Shown piece after piece: positions 26,551 to 37,002 of a DNA stretch of 64,000 bases; the stretch's first letter is position 1; every line of letters begins with the position of its first letter. A program made the translations under genes and the position numbers. The DNA is taken from positions 649,497-713,496 of the forward strand of contig NZ_JAGYPM010000003.1 in the NCBI RefSeq assembly GCF_018343665.1, in the 5' to 3' direction. The DNA comes from Cytobacillus citreus. Lineage in GTDB: Bacteria; Bacillota; Bacilli; Bacillales; Cytobacillaceae. A model generated the notes under the pieces. That model made no database searches and was not told the DNA's origin. It was given only the letters and a program-made list of their open reading frames with translations.

Positions 26551-27897
26551 TTATGGTTGAAGGGAAGCCTGTGACATTTGAGCGGCAATTTGCTGTGATT
26601 CAGCAGCTACAGTGTTCTTTCGCTCAGAAACAAGTTCTTCTATATTAAAGATTTTTATAAATAATTCTAATGCCTCATCAGCATCTTTTCCTCCGGCCAT
26701 TTCTTTAGCCTGTAAAATGGGATCCTTTAACAGCTGATTAATAATACTTTTTGTGTGCTTATTAAGCACTTTTTTATCACGTTCCGTTAAATTGGGAAGT
26801 TTTCTTTCTATACTTGTCATCGTTTCAGTCTGAATGGCAAGTGCTTTTTCACGTAAAGCAGATATTACTGGAACGACACCAAGCATATTCAACCATTGTT
26901 TAAAATCAACAATTTCCTTTTCAATCATAAGCTCAATCACTTCTGCAGCCTTTTTGCGTTCCTGCAAGTTTGCTTCAACAATACCTTCTAAATCATCAAT
27001 ATCATATAGGAAAACACTATCTAAATCCGCGAGCATCGGATCTAAATCCCGCGGTACAGCGATGTCTACCATGAATAGCGGCTTTCCTTTTCTCATTTTT
27101 TCAACATTAACCATCATATCTTTAGTAACAACAAATTCTTTAGCTCCTGTTGAACTAATAAGAATGTCAGCCTCGATAAGAGAGCATTGTAGCTCTTGAA
27201 GAGTCTTTGCCTTACCTGCATAACGCTCTGCTAAATCATGTGCTTTTTCAAAAGTACGATTAATGACGGTTACTTTGCTAGCACCATTCGCATGAAGATT
27301 TTGAATAGCAAGCTCTCCCATTTTTCCAGCACCCAAAATAAGAACATGTTTATTCTCTAAGGAACCAAATATCTTTTTGGCTAACTCTACTGCTGCATAA
27401 CTTACAGAAACAGCATTAGCACCTATTTCAGTTTCTGAATGGGCTCTTTTAGCTAGGGTAATGGCTTGCTTAAATAAATGATTGAAAACGGTTCCAGTTG
27501 TTTGTTCATCCTGTGCTTGCAGAAAGCTTGAACGAACTTGTCCTAAAATTTGGGTTTCACCAAGTATCATGGAATTTAACCCACAAACAACATTAAATAA
27601 ATGATCAATTGCCCCATCTTGCTCATAAATAAACAAATAAGGGGAAAATTCATCTTTTTCTATTTGAAACCACTCTGACAAAAATTCTTTTATATAGTAA
27701 CGGCCTGTATGAAGCTGATCAACAACCGCATAAATTTCAGTCCGATTACATGTAGACAGAATAACATTCTCTAAAATGCTTTTTTTATTCTTTAATGTAT
27801 TTAAAGCATCTGTTAGTTGAGAAGGGTTAAACGTCAAGCGCTCTCGAATTTCAACAGGGGCTGTTTTATAATTTAGACCGACAACCAATATATGCAT
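26551..27897 (-). CDS. hemA: Glutamyl-tRNA reductase
   Basis: A 448-residue NADPH-dependent enzyme that reduces Glu-tRNA to glutamate-1-semialdehyde, the committed step of haem synthesis. The catalytic cysteine is in [13 protein letters not shown] (about residue 50). [16 protein letters not shown] follows (about 108-123), and the NADPH site reads [17 protein letters not shown] (about 184). A C-terminal helical dimer domain completes it. It starts with ATG after a run of seven G residues (12-nt gap). First gene of the operon. Confidence 0.97.
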   Translation of the reverse strand: MHILVVGLNYKTAPVEIRERLTFNPSQLTDALNTLKNKKSILENVILSTCNRTEIYAVVDQLHTGRYYIKEFLSEWFQIEKDEFSPYLFIYEQDGAIDHLFNVVCGLNSMILGETQILGQVRSSFLQAQDEQTTGTVFNHLFKQAITLAKRAHSETEIGANAVSVSYAAVELAKKIFGSLENKHVLILGAGKMGELAIQNLHANGASKVTVINRTFEKAHDLAERYAGKAKTLQELQCSLIEADILISSTGAKEFVVTKDMMVNVEKMRKGKPLFMVDIAVPRDLDPMLADLDSVFLYDIDDLEGIVEANLQERKKAAEVIELMIEKEIVDFKQWLNMLGVVPVISALREKALAIQTETMTSIERKLPNLTERDKKVLNKHTKSIINQLLKDPILQAKEMAGGKDADEALELFIKIFNIEELVSERKNTVAAESQQIAAQMSQASLQP

Positions 27898-27933
27898 TTA
27901 AAATTGATACCCCCCCAAATTAATTGCACAATC

Positions 27934-27948
27934 CTAATATAATTGTAA
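27934..27948 (-). promoter_or_regulatory. Possible PerR-type box upstream of hemA
   Basis: On the minus strand TTACAATTATATTAG matches the PerR/Fur-family 7-1-7 consensus TTATAATNATTATAA at 11 of 14 fixed positions. B. subtilis hemA is repressed by PerR, which makes the site plausible. It is a weak match in AT-rich DNA. Confidence 0.35.
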
Positions 27949-28135
27949 CATTTTTATCTTTCTATTTTATGAGAAAATGTGAACAGAAATCGAACTCATA
28001 TGATAAAATATTCATTGTGTTCAATTGCTATAAGTTTTGAATCACTTTTTTATTTTCGACAAAATACTCCCTTATGTACAGTACCAAAAATAACTAATAG
28101 ATTCAAGTGAACCTTATTGGAAGCGGTGTGTAAAT

Positions 28136-28621
28136 ATGAAAAATCAGCGAATTTTTGCAGGAATTATCCTTATTGGCTTTGGAGCATATTTCTTTCTTCA
28201 ACAGTCAAATATTACTGTTTTGCAGCCTTATTTCACTTGGCCAAGCCTTTTAATCATTATTGGTATTGCCTTTTTATTTCAAGGCTATGGCGCAAAGGAT
28301 TATCATGCCATTCTTCCTGGGGTCATCTTAACCGGCTTTGGTTTGCATTTTCATATCGTTAATCGACTGGAAATATGGCCTGATCATATAGGTATCTTTA
28401 TTTTAATCATCGCTCTTGCCTTTTTACTTCAGTATCAAAAGACAAGAACAGGATTATTTCAAGGCATTCTTTTTTTGATTCTTGCATCCTTACTATTGTT
28501 TTACGATCGTATCGCGATCTGGTTAGGCTTATTAGAAAACGGCGTTTCAAACCCTTGGAAGTTTTGGCCTGCAATATTCATACTTGCTGGAGCCTATTTT
28601 CTCTTTATTAAAAAGAAATAG
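28136..28621 (+). CDS. LiaF-like transmembrane domain protein
   Basis: A 161-residue membrane protein with about seven short hydrophobic helices arranged as two similar LiaF-type transmembrane repeats: GIILIGFGAYFFLQQ (about residues 7-21) and GVILTGFGLHFHI (about 62-74). It lacks the extracellular DUF part of LiaF. The ribosome site is GGAAGCGG. It sits between hemA and the ABC transporter, transcribed away from hemA. By size and place it may be the counterpart of B. subtilis ysxD, which I cannot confirm from sequence alone. Function unknown; LiaF-type domains often sense cell-envelope stress. Confidence 0.7.
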   Translation: MKNQRIFAGIILIGFGAYFFLQQSNITVLQPYFTWPSLLIIIGIAFLFQGYGAKDYHAILPGVILTGFGLHFHIVNRLEIWPDHIGIFILIIALAFLLQYQKTRTGLFQGILFLILASLLLFYDRIAIWLGLLENGVSNPWKFWPAIFILAGAYFLFIKKK

Positions 28622-28625
28622 AAAT

Positions 28626-28651
28626 GACAGGGATTATTATCTTTCCCTGTC
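28626..28651. terminator. Bidirectional terminator
   Basis: A GACAGGGA/TCCCTGTC stem lies between two convergent genes. It is followed by a U-rich tract on the plus side and a shorter one on the minus side. Confidence 0.7.
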
Positions 28652-28659
28652 TTTTCTAT

Positions 28660-29397
28660 TCATAATACTGAATCTAAAAAGTTTTTCGTTCGCTTCTCTT
28701 TTGGATTAGAGAATAATTCCTTTGGATGTCCCACCTCAACAATACGCCCTTCATGCATATAGACCGCCCAATCAGCTACCTCTCTAGCGAAGCCCATTTC
28801 ATGAGTAACGACAATCATAGTCATCCCTTCCTCAGCTAGCTCCTTCATTGTAGCTAATACCTCTCCTACAAGTTCGGGATCTAATGCAGAGGTTGGCTCA
28901 TCAAACAGCATAATTTCTGGCTTCATTGCAAGTGCTCTTGCGATGGCTACTCGCTGTTTCTGTCCCCCTGAAAGCTTTGAAGGGTACACATTTTCTTTAT
29001 CTGATAGACCTACTTTTTTCAATAATGCTTTTGCTTCTATTATTGCTTTCTCTTTTGAAATCTTTTTAACATATATAGGAGCCTCTATTACATTTTCAAT
29101 AACCGTTTTATGCGGAAATAAATTAAAATGCTGAAATACCATACCTACCCTAGCCCTAACCTTATTAAGGTCATGCGTTTCTTTTTCAATCTGTTCTCCT
29201 CCGATTATGACAAGCCCGCTGTCTTTAAACTCTAAATAGTTCAAACAGCGAAGAAGCGTGCTTTTCCCTGAACCACTTGCACCAATTAGACATACCACTT
29301 CGCTATCCTTCACTGTCATATCTATATCCTTTAAAACGTGTAGGTTTCCAAATGATTTATTCAGCTTTTCTACTTTTATCATAATGAAATCACTCAT
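28660..29397 (-). CDS. Amino-acid ABC transporter, ATP-binding protein
   Basis: A 245-residue ATPase of the polar amino-acid (GlnQ/HisP) class. Walker A is [12 protein letters not shown] (about residues 38-49), the Q-loop is [11 protein letters not shown], the signature is [15 protein letters not shown] (about 143), Walker B is [13 protein letters not shown], and the H-loop is VTHEMGFA. It forms a three-gene unit with the permease and binding protein upstream. The exact substrate (glutamine, arginine, cystine or other) cannot be told from this subunit. Confidence 0.92.
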   Translation of the reverse strand: MSDFIMIKVEKLNKSFGNLHVLKDIDMTVKDSEVVCLIGASGSGKSTLLRCLNYLEFKDSGLVIIGGEQIEKETHDLNKVRARVGMVFQHFNLFPHKTVIENVIEAPIYVKKISKEKAIIEAKALLKKVGLSDKENVYPSKLSGGQKQRVAIARALAMKPEIMLFDEPTSALDPELVGEVLATMKELAEEGMTMIVVTHEMGFAREVADWAVYMHEGRIVEVGHPKELFSNPKEKRTKNFLDSVL

Positions 29398-29417
29398 ATT
29401 GATTAAATCCCCTTTCC

Positions 29418-30065
29418 TTAATCACTGCTGGCCATTCTTTTTTCGATCATTCTAACGATAATGGAAAAGAAAAAGACTAATACTAAATAGTAAACAGCTA
29501 CAATAAGTAAGTAGCTCATATAGTCAAATTCCACAGATCCATATGTAGTCGCTACGTTAAATAGCTCATACATACCAATAAAGGAGGCAAGCGAGGAATC
29601 CTTTAATGCGATAATAAACTGGTTGCCTAGTGGCGGCAGCGCTCTTCGAATCGCTTGTGGCAGAATAATTCTACTCATAGCTAATCCCATTGTCATACCT
29701 AGAGAACGGCCAGCCTCCAGCTGTCCATTATCAATGGACTGAATGGCACCGCGGAAAATTTCAGCAATATATGCGCCATTGTGGAAGGCTAATCCAAGAA
29801 CAACAGCCCAGAAATCTGGCATATTAATAGACGTTAAACCAAAATAGAATATGAAAATTTGTACAACTAATGGGGTTCCACGCACTAGAAAAATGTAAAT
29901 ATCTGCTATCCGTTCCAGCGCTTTCACTTTAGATATTTTTAAAAAGGCAAAAAAGAGGCCGATAAAGATAGCAATAAAAATTGATACAATCGATAATTGA
30001 AAAGTAAGCAGCATTCCTTTTAGAAATACGGGGTAAGTGTCAATAAACTTAGTAAATAAATCCAT
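29418..30065 (-). CDS. Amino-acid ABC transporter, permease
   Basis: A 215-residue inner-membrane subunit of the HisM/GlnP family with about five transmembrane helices. The EAA loop reads [32 protein letters not shown] in two adjoining blocks (about residues 136-167), which docks to the ATPase. It lies 20 nt before the ATPase gene and after the binding-protein gene. A single permease gene implies a homodimeric channel. Confidence 0.92.
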   Translation of the reverse strand: MDLFTKFIDTYPVFLKGMLLTFQLSIVSIFIAIFIGLFFAFLKISKVKALERIADIYIFLVRGTPLVVQIFIFYFGLTSINMPDFWAVVLGLAFHNGAYIAEIFRGAIQSIDNGQLEAGRSLGMTMGLAMSRIILPQAIRRALPPLGNQFIIALKDSSLASFIGMYELFNVATTYGSVEFDYMSYLLIVAVYYLVLVFFFSIIVRMIEKRMASSD

Positions 30066-30138
30066 AGGCTTTCTCCTTTACAAAACAGCATTTTTAATAG
30101 ATAGAGCGAATGTATTTCTCTACATTCGCTCCGCATGC

Positions 30139-30927
30139 TTATTCCTTTTCAGGATCTTTCGTAATATCCTCACCAATATACTTTTTACTGATTTCTGTTA
30201 ATGTCCCATCTTCATGTAGTTTTTCAATCGCTTTATTTATTTTTTCTAGCAGTTCTTCATTTTCTTTTGCTACTGCAATGGCTTGTTCACTTTTTCCAAG
30301 TAGTTCTTTCCCGACTATTTGCATACCAGCACCAATTGCTTCCTTGCCAGTAATAAAATCAGTAATAACAGCATCATGCTTTCCCTTGCTCAATGCTTCA
30401 AGAGCTACAACATCGCTATCGTAGAACTTAATATTGTCTGTTACAGGCTGTGCAACTTCTGCATAAGTTGTTCCCTTGGCAACTGCAACTTCCAAGTCTT
30501 TTAAGTCATCAATCGTTTCGACTGTACTATCAGGACGCACATAGATCTGCGGCCCAGAATAATAATATGGAATAGAAAAATTTGCCGCCTTTAATCGTTC
30601 TTTCGTGATGGAATGACTTGCAACAGCCGCATCAAAACGTCCTGATTTTACTCCTTCAACGATTCCTCCGAACTTGAACTTTTTCTGAATAGGTTCAAGT
30701 CCAAGTTCCTTTGCTATAGCCTCTCCTACTTCAATATCGAAACCACTCATTGTTCCATCGTTATTTGTAACACTAAATGGTTTAAATTCACCCGAAGATG
30801 CGTATATAAACTTACCTTCCTCAACAAGATTCATGCCCGCTTTAGATGCTTCCTTTGATCCGCATGCAGCAAGAATAAGAATTGATATAACCAAAAACAA
30901 TCCCTTTCCGAAATGTTTCACTAGCAT
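30139..30927 (-). CDS. Amino-acid ABC transporter, substrate-binding lipoprotein
   Basis: A 262-residue SBP_bac_3-family binding protein. The N-terminal lipoprotein signal ends in a lipobox (LILAACGS, Cys about residue 22). The fold begins KFIYASSGEFKPFSVTNNDG and includes GFDIEVGEAIAKELG. It captures an amino acid outside the membrane for the permease. Promoter-proximal gene of the transporter. The 353-nt stretch 30928-31280 upstream holds only the engB terminator near its far end. Confidence 0.92.
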   Translation of the reverse strand: MLVKHFGKGLFLVISILILAACGSKEASKAGMNLVEEGKFIYASSGEFKPFSVTNNDGTMSGFDIEVGEAIAKELGLEPIQKKFKFGGIVEGVKSGRFDAAVASHSITKERLKAANFSIPYYYSGPQIYVRPDSTVETIDDLKDLEVAVAKGTTYAEVAQPVTDNIKFYDSDVVALEALSKGKHDAVITDFITGKEAIGAGMQIVGKELLGKSEQAIAVAKENEELLEKINKAIEKLHEDGTLTEISKKYIGEDITKDPEKE

Positions 30928-31240
30928 AAATGCCCCCTTCTTTTTCTCTCAAGTATATGTCCTTATTACCATAACATATGATTAGAATCTTCCCAAAATT
31001 CATATTTTATGATAATTAGTATTCTCACTTCATGTCCATGCCCCTCGCCTGCTGACCTGCCAGATGCTGAATAATAACCAAAAATCCTGCAATCCTCTCT
31101 AGATTCCCTATTTTCCGACAAGTTTTGTAGCATTTAGAAGTTTGGCTTTGTTAGATTAATAGAGTATAGAATTAAATTTTATAGAAATAATAAATATATA
31201 AGATATGATAGCAGTAGATTATTCTAAGCCAGGAAATGAA

Positions 31241-31275
31241 AAAACCCGCTACATTTTAATCATGTAACAGGTTTT
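31241..31275 (-). terminator. Terminator of lonA-engB
   Basis: An imperfect stem AAAACC...CTACAT / ATGTA...GGTTTT, followed by A/U-rich sequence, lies just after the engB stop. Nothing else is seen in 30928-31240. Confidence 0.65.
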
Positions 31276-31280
31276 ATTCC

Positions 31281-31862
31281 TTACATATAGCTTTCCATAA
31301 CAGACCATGCTTCATCCTTCCCTTGACCAGTTTCAGATGAAAAGAGAATGAGATGATCATTTGGATCAAGATCCAGTGTTTCCTTTGTAATTTTTATATG
31401 CTTTTGCCACTTCGACTTAGGAATTTTATCAGCCTTCGTCGCGATGATGATGCATGGAATTTCATAATGCTTTAAAAAATCATACATCATCGTATCATCC
31501 TGTGTTGGGGGATGCCGTAAATCAACGATTAAAACGACAGCCTTTAGCTGCTCTCTCGTCGTTAAATACGTTTCGATCATTTTGCCCCATGCTTCGCGTT
31601 CCTTTTTTGAAACTTTTGCATAGCCATAGCCGGGAACATCGACAAAATGTAAAATTTCATTAATGATGAAAAAGTTCAATGTTTGCGTTTTTCCTGGTTT
31701 CGATGAAGTTCTTGCCAAGCTCTTTCGATTTAACATTTTATTGATAAAAGAGGATTTTCCAACATTGGATCTTCCCGCTAATGCAAACTCAGGCAAAGTC
31801 TGATCAGGGTATTGATCAGGCTTTACCGCACTAATAACGATTTCCGCTGAATTCACTTTCAC
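31281..31862 (-). CDS. engB: Ribosome-biogenesis GTPase EngB (YsxC/YihA)
   Basis: A 193-residue TRAFAC GTPase needed for 50S subunit assembly. G1 is [13 protein letters not shown] (about residues 30-42), G2 falls in [15 protein letters not shown]3 is [10 protein letters not shown] (about 73), G4 is IATKADK (about 140) and G5 is FSSETG. It overlaps the lonA stop by 4 nt, so the two are co-translated, as in B. subtilis. Confidence 0.97.
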   Translation of the reverse strand: MKVNSAEIVISAVKPDQYPDQTLPEFALAGRSNVGKSSFINKMLNRKSLARTSSKPGKTQTLNFFIINEILHFVDVPGYGYAKVSKKEREAWGKMIETYLTTREQLKAVVLIVDLRHPPTQDDTMMYDFLKHYEIPCIIIATKADKIPKSKWQKHIKITKETLDLDPNDHLILFSSETGQGKDEAWSVMESYM

Positions 31863-34186
31863 TCTTGGACACCACCTGACAGTGCATGCTTTAATACTTC
31901 ATCTATATGCGAGACTAGGACAAAATCAAGATCGTCTCTTACACTTTCAGGAATATCATCAATATCCTTCTCATTATCTTTCGGAAGAATAATTTTTGTT
32001 AATCCTGCTCGATGAGCACTTAATGTTTTTTCCTTCACACCACCAATTGGCAGAACTCGTCCTCGCAATGTAATTTCTCCTGTCATTCCAACCTCTTTCC
32101 GAATCGGATTTCCTGAGAGTGCTGATACTAGTGCAGTAGCAATCGTAATACCTGCTGACGGACCATCTTTAGGTACTGCTCCTTCTGGCACATGAATATG
32201 GATATCATATTTTTCATGGAAACCTTCTTCAATTCCGAGTTCAACTGCTTTTGATCGTACATAGCTAAATGCAGCTTGAGCTGATTCTTTCATGACATCT
32301 CCAAGCTTCCCTGTGAGCACAAGCTTTCCTTTTCCTGGTGAAAGGGAAACTTCAATCTGAAGTGTATCTCCACCAACTGTCGTGTAAGCAAGACCAGTTG
32401 CAACACCAATTTGATCTTCAAACTCTGCTTGCCCATAACGAAACTTTGGCTTGCCTAAAAAATCTTCAATATTCTTCTCGGAAATGATGACTTTTTTCTT
32501 CTCGCCCGCAACAATTATTTTCGCTGTTTTACGGCAAATGGTTGCTAATTGGCGTTCTAGACCACGGACTCCCGCTTCCCTTGTATAAAATCGAACAACC
32601 TTTTGAAATGCCTCATCACGAATTTGAAGCTGAGATTTCGTCAAACCATGCTCTTTAATTTGCTTTGGTAATAGGTGGTCTTTAGCAATATGAACTTTTT
32701 CTAGCTCTGTGTACCCTGCGATCGTAATAATCTCCATCCGGTCACGAAGAGGTCCTGGGATTGTTGATAAGTCATTTGCTGTTGCAATAAACATTACTTT
32801 AGAAAGATCATAGGTTTCTTCAATATAATGATCGCTAAAGTTATGATTTTGTTCAGGGTCTAAGACTTCTAGCATCGCTGAAGATGGATCACCGCGAAAA
32901 TCACTCGACATCTTATCAATTTCATCAAGCAAAAACACTGGATTTATCGTTCCAGCTTTCTTCATTCCTTGAATAATCCGGCCAGGCATTGCACCTACAT
33001 ATGTTCTTCTATGACCGCGAATTTCCGATTCATCACGAACACCGCCAAGGGAAATACGAACGAAATTTCTGTTAAGTGATGTAGCAATAGAACGCGCTAA
33101 GCTTGTTTTCCCTACGCCTGGCGGTCCTGCTAGACAGAGAATCGGTCCTTTTAGTGAATTAGTTAGCTTTTGAACGGCTAAATATTCAAGTACACGCTCT
33201 TTTACGTTTTCAAGACCATAATGATCATTGTTTAAAATACGCTCAGCTTTATGAATGTCTATATCATCTTCAGTCGCTTTAATCCACGGTAAGGAAATGA
33301 GCCACTCTATATAATTACGAATGACCCCGCTTTCTGCTGAACTTGAAGGAATTTTTTCGTATCTTTCAAGTTCCTTCAATGCAGTCAATTGAACATGTTC
33401 AGGCATACCAGCCTTTTCAATCTTTTCGGTAAGATCAGCAATTTCACCTGTCTTTCCTTCCTTGTCCCCAAGTTCTTTCTGAATAGCTTTCATTTGTTCG
33501 CGCAAATAATATTCCTTTTGCGTACGCTCCATGGATTTCTTAACACGCTGGCCAATTTTCTTTTCTAAATTTAATACTTCTCTTTCGTTATGAATGATTT
33601 CTATAACACGATTCATACGGTCTTTTACATTAAATGTTTCTAAAATATCCTGCTTTTCCTTAAGCTTCAAAGGTAAATGAGATGAAATAATATCGGCCAT
33701 TCGGCCAGGTTCTTCAATATCTGCAACAGCTGAATATGTTTCTGCTGACACTTTTTTTGATACCTTTATGTATTGTTCAAAGTACTCGAGCATCGTGCGC
33801 ATTAATGCTTGATCCTCGACATCCTTTGTTAGCTTTTCATCAAACACTTCTATACTTACAGCAAAGTGGTTTGCTTCATCTTTAAAATCAATAATTTGCG
33901 CTCTTTTTAGCCCTTCTACTAATACCCGAATGGTCCCATTCGGCAGCTTGAGCATTTGTTTAACACGCGTTAATGTTCCTATATTGTATAGATCCTCTTC
34001 TGCTGGTTCGTCTATAGATATTTCTTTCTGCGTAGTTAGGAAAATTAAATGGTCATCTACCATCGCTTTTTCGAGAGCCTCTACCGACTTTTCTCGGCCC
34101 ACATCTAAGTGGAGTACCATTGTCGGATAAACAAGTAAACCCCGAAGCGGCAGGAGGGGGACGATGATTTCTTTCTTTTTCGCCAA
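31859..34186 (-). CDS. lonA: ATP-dependent protease LonA
   Basis: A 775-residue soluble AAA+ protease. The N-terminal substrate-binding LAN domain spans about residues 8-200, a coiled coil follows, then the ATPase with Walker [13 protein letters not shown] (about 353) and Walker [10 protein letters not shown]. The protease domain has the catalytic Ser in [10 protein letters not shown] (about 676) and the paired Lys in [10 protein letters not shown] (about 719). It degrades misfolded and regulatory proteins. Length matches B. subtilis LonA (774). Confidence 0.98.
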   Translation of the reverse strand: MAKKKEIIVPLLPLRGLLVYPTMVLHLDVGREKSVEALEKAMVDDHLIFLTTQKEISIDEPAEEDLYNIGTLTRVKQMLKLPNGTIRVLVEGLKRAQIIDFKDEANHFAVSIEVFDEKLTKDVEDQALMRTMLEYFEQYIKVSKKVSAETYSAVADIEEPGRMADIISSHLPLKLKEKQDILETFNVKDRMNRVIEIIHNEREVLNLEKKIGQRVKKSMERTQKEYYLREQMKAIQKELGDKEGKTGEIADLTEKIEKAGMPEHVQLTALKELERYEKIPSSSAESGVIRNYIEWLISLPWIKATEDDIDIHKAERILNNDHYGLENVKERVLEYLAVQKLTNSLKGPILCLAGPPGVGKTSLARSIATSLNRNFVRISLGGVRDESEIRGHRRTYVGAMPGRIIQGMKKAGTINPVFLLDEIDKMSSDFRGDPSSAMLEVLDPEQNHNFSDHYIEETYDLSKVMFIATANDLSTIPGPLRDRMEIITIAGYTELEKVHIAKDHLLPKQIKEHGLTKSQLQIRDEAFQKVVRFYTREAGVRGLERQLATICRKTAKIIVAGEKKKVIISEKNIEDFLGKPKFRYGQAEFEDQIGVATGLAYTTVGGDTLQIEVSLSPGKGKLVLTGKLGDVMKESAQAAFSYVRSKAVELGIEEGFHEKYDIHIHVPEGAVPKDGPSAGITIATALVSALSGNPIRKEVGMTGEITLRGRVLPIGGVKEKTLSAHRAGLTKIILPKDNEKDIDDIPESVRDDLDFVLVSHIDEVLKHALSGGVQE

Positions 34187-34299
34187 ACCAAAAGCACCTC
34201 CATATTACATATCTTTATTAGCATAATGTAAAACTTCCATCAGCGAGGGATCCCTAATCCACACTGATTATCAGTTGAACTTATCACATTCAGAACGCC

Positions 34300-34470
34300 A
34301 CTTCATGTGGCATTCGCCTAACTAGGACATCCTCAAAAAAGCTATCGCTTTTCCTTCTTGCGATGCTAATGGAATTGAAGCCTTCTTTGTCCTGACTGTC
34401 GTTGGGCCTTTACAGTCAGCTGAGTCCCCTACTTTTAATTCTTAGTTTTACTTACATCTTGAAGTGGGGG
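34300..34470. repeat. Mosaic repeat element, copy left of lonB
   Basis: A block of about 90 bp from 34306 (GTGGCATTCGCC ... CTAGGACATCCTC ... AAAGCTATCGCTTTTCCTTC ... CTTTGTCCTG) matches, inverted, 36765-36862 on the other side of lonB. After it come CCCCTACTT and AAGTGGGGGAT arms like those near 19985-20038. Confidence 0.65.
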
Positions 34471-34552
34471 ATAACTGCCTGTTACTAAGTGATAATTTTG
34501 CTAATATTTTCTTTGTACAATTCTAACTTATTTATGTGACACTGTCTAATAA

Positions 34553-34735
34553 GAAAAGCAGAAACGCCATTGAATGGAACACCAACTAAAGACAGCCATC
34601 TCATGTGGCGAACCTCGTGGTCAGCACAATCTTGTGTTTGTTACTACGACAAACACAAGACGAGCCCTGCAGGAAAACGCACTTTGCCTTCAGTAAGGGC
34701 TTGGCTTGGCTAGACTTTATGAAAAGTGAAAACCT
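34553..34735. repeat. Divergent mosaic repeat element between lonA and lonB
   Basis: It begins AGAAAAGCAGAAACGCC and ends GGCTAGACTTT, like the ends of the 126-bp family, but its interior is divergent and contains a CTTGTGTTTGT/ACAAACACAAG inverted repeat. The 610-nt gap 34187-34796 holds these two elements and the lonB terminator. I see no gene in it. Confidence 0.5.
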
Positions 34736-34750
34736 TTTTGTACATAAATA

Positions 34751-34789
34751 AAACTCCGGCTTAGAATACATATTTATAAGCCGAAGTTT
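34751..34789 (-). terminator. Terminator of lonB
   Basis: A 13-bp stem with one mismatch (AAACTCCGGCTTA/TAAGCCGAAGTTT) lies 8 nt after the lonB stop and is followed on the minus strand by a U-rich tract. Confidence 0.8.
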
Positions 34790-34796
34790 AGCCACC

Positions 34797-36464
34797 CTAA
34801 ATGCTTTCTTTTTTTGCCAATTCTATTGAAGCAGTGATGGATTGTTCCCGATTGAAGTTCTTAATTAATGCAAGGTCAAAAACTTCTTTTAAATGGCTTA
34901 CAGGGATTATGTTAATTCCTGTTATATCTTTCAATATAGATTGCATATTTTCTTTTGGAATAATTACGGTTTTTGCTCCAGCTCTTTTCGCTGCCTTCAC
35001 CTTAGGATAGATTCCACCAACCGGTTTGACATACCCATGGATACTAATTTCTCCAGTCATTGCAAATGTATGGTCAATAGGGTATTTATAGATGGCTGAG
35101 TATATCCCACTCGCCATTGCTATCCCTGCTGAAGGACCATCTATCGGAATCCCTCCTGGAAAATTAACATGAATATCATAGTCATCAGCTGGAACTCCCA
35201 TTGAACGAAGAACTGTAATGACATTTTCAATCGATCCTCTTGCCATACTCTTTCTACGAATCGATTTACCTTGGCCTCCAATACTTTCTTCTTCTACGAT
35301 TCCGGTAATATTAATACTGCCCTTTTCTCTCGCTGGAATAACGGTTACCTCTATTTCGAGGAGAGCACCTGTATTTGGACCGTAAACAGCTAGACCATTC
35401 ACTAGCCCAACCTCTGAGTTTGAATTAATTTTTCTTTCCATTCTTGGTGTAAGCTGGCTAGATTGAATAACCCATTCAATCTCTTCATCTTTAATATAAC
35501 TTCTGTCCTCGGTAATAGCTAGTCCTGCAGCAATTTGAATCATATTAACAGCTTCACGGCCATTTCGTGCATAGGAAGATAATATCATTAATCCATTATC
35601 ACTAATCGAAAGATTAACCTTTTCAGCCGCTTTTCTTCCAACTTCCACTATTTCTTCTTCCATCAATTCCCTGAAAAAAACTTCCATACATCTAGAGCGA
35701 ATAGCAGGAGGAATTTCATTCGGCGTTCTTGTAGTTGCCCCTATCAGTCTAAAATCAGCTGGGAGGCCATTTTTAAAAATATCATGTATATGACTAGGAA
35801 TTTGCGTATTTTCTTCATTGTAATAAGCACTTTCAAGAAATACTTTCCGATCTTCTAATACTTTTAATAATTTGTTCATTTGTATTGGATGCAGCTCCCC
35901 AATCTCATCAATAAACAAAACACCACCATGGGCGTTTGTTACGGCCCCTTGTTTAGGCTGAGGGATTCCCGCTTGTCCCATTGCTCCAGCACCCTGGTAT
36001 ATCGGATCATGGACCGAACCTATTAATGGGTCGGCAATTCCTCTTTCATCAAAACGGGCAGTTGTTGCATCCAATTCGATAAACACCGATGACAGCTTAA
36101 ATGGAGATTTTGCCGTTTTTTTCGCTTCTTCTAATACAAGTCTTGCCGCAGCTGTTTTTCCAACCCCTGGTGGACCATAAATGATAACATGCTGAGGGTT
36201 TGGACTACATAAGGCAGCTTTTAATGATTTAATCCCATCTTCCTGGCCGACTATGTCTGCAAAGCTAGATGGACGAACTTTTTCTGCTAATGGCTCAGTT
36301 AAAGAGATGGATCTCATTTTTTTCAATTGGTCCATTTCTTTTTTCGATTCCCGATCAATAGACACTTTTTGTGTTCGCTGATTTTTAAGCAAATTCCAGA
36401 AATATAGGCCTATCACAATACCAAAAAACAATTGAATAAATAAGGCGATCCCCGTCCAACTCAT
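34797..36464 (-). CDS. lonB: Lon-family protease LonB, membrane-anchored, sporulation-associated
   Basis: A 555-residue Lon-like protease without the large N-domain of LonA. It has an N-terminal transmembrane anchor (MSWTGIALFIQLFFGIVIGL), then an AAA+ domain with Walker [13 protein letters not shown] (about residue 97) and Walker B VLFIDEIGEL. The protease domain has Ser in PIDGPSAGIAM (about 444). In B. subtilis LonB is made in the forespore under sigma-F. I chose the ATG at 36464, with AGGAGGG just upstream and the exact family start; the frame stays open 18 codons further. It has its own terminator and is bracketed by inverted repeats. Confidence 0.96.
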   Translation of the reverse strand: MSWTGIALFIQLFFGIVIGLYFWNLLKNQRTQKVSIDRESKKEMDQLKKMRSISLTEPLAEKVRPSSFADIVGQEDGIKSLKAALCSPNPQHVIIYGPPGVGKTAAARLVLEEAKKTAKSPFKLSSVFIELDATTARFDERGIADPLIGSVHDPIYQGAGAMGQAGIPQPKQGAVTNAHGGVLFIDEIGELHPIQMNKLLKVLEDRKVFLESAYYNEENTQIPSHIHDIFKNGLPADFRLIGATTRTPNEIPPAIRSRCMEVFFRELMEEEIVEVGRKAAEKVNLSISDNGLMILSSYARNGREAVNMIQIAAGLAITEDRSYIKDEEIEWVIQSSQLTPRMERKINSNSEVGLVNGLAVYGPNTGALLEIEVTVIPAREKGSINITGIVEEESIGGQGKSIRRKSMARGSIENVITVLRSMGVPADDYDIHVNFPGGIPIDGPSAGIAMASGIYSAIYKYPIDHTFAMTGEISIHGYVKPVGGIYPKVKAAKRAGAKTVIIPKENMQSILKDITGINIIPVSHLKEVFDLALIKNFNREQSITASIELAKKESI

Positions 36465-36652
36465 ACGTTTCCCTCCTGCATAATAGTTCTCGCTGATATA
36501 TGCTAGTATCTCCCTCACTGAGTTGGAATAATCAAGTTTTTAATGTAAAAAGATGGAGGTGGTTAGAAAAGAGGAAGCGACTCGATGATGTGAAGATAAG
36601 TACAATTGAGTAAGTAACTGATTTCAAAGGGCACCTATGCTGGGTACACCGC

Positions 36653-36688
36653 AAAAAACAAAAGCCAAACCGAAATTGGTTTGGCTTT
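36653..36688 (-). terminator. Strong terminator downstream of clpX region
   Basis: An 11-bp perfect stem (AAAGCCAAACC/GGTTTGGCTTT) has a U-rich tail on the minus strand (TTTTGTTTTTTG). It probably ends transcription coming from clpX through the repeat. Confidence 0.75.
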
Positions 36689-36739
36689 GTTACACGTTAA
36701 GAAAGTATAAATTATCCAGCACAGAAGATGATTCGACAC

Positions 36740-36990
36740 AGTTGCCAATTTTAGGAATTAAGTGCGACGGACAGGACAAGGAAGACTTCATTAGCATTCA
36801 CATCGCACGAAGGAAAAGCGATAGCTTTTACGAGGATGTCCTAGTCGGGCGAATGCCACAGGATTAGAAAAGCTTCGTCAGAGATACATCGCACGACCAA
36901 AGAGAAGCTTTTGGGAGGACGTGGCATGTATGAGCGCGATAAGCGCAACTACGCCTCTGTCTTCGCCTTTTCAAGGCTCGCCAATCGGCG
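36740..36990. repeat. Mosaic repeat element between clpX and lonB
   Basis: It contains an inverted match of about 90 bp to 34306-34400 and, next to it, TCAGAGATACATCGCACGAC, AAGCTTTTGGGAGGACGT and TGGCATG, blocks shared with the copies at 12945 and 53563. It ends with a GCTCGCC/GGCGAG hairpin near 36975. The 538-nt gap 36465-37002 holds this element and the terminator; the open frames in it are not genes. Confidence 0.65.
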
Positions 36991-37002
36991 AGTTTTCTTT
37001 AT

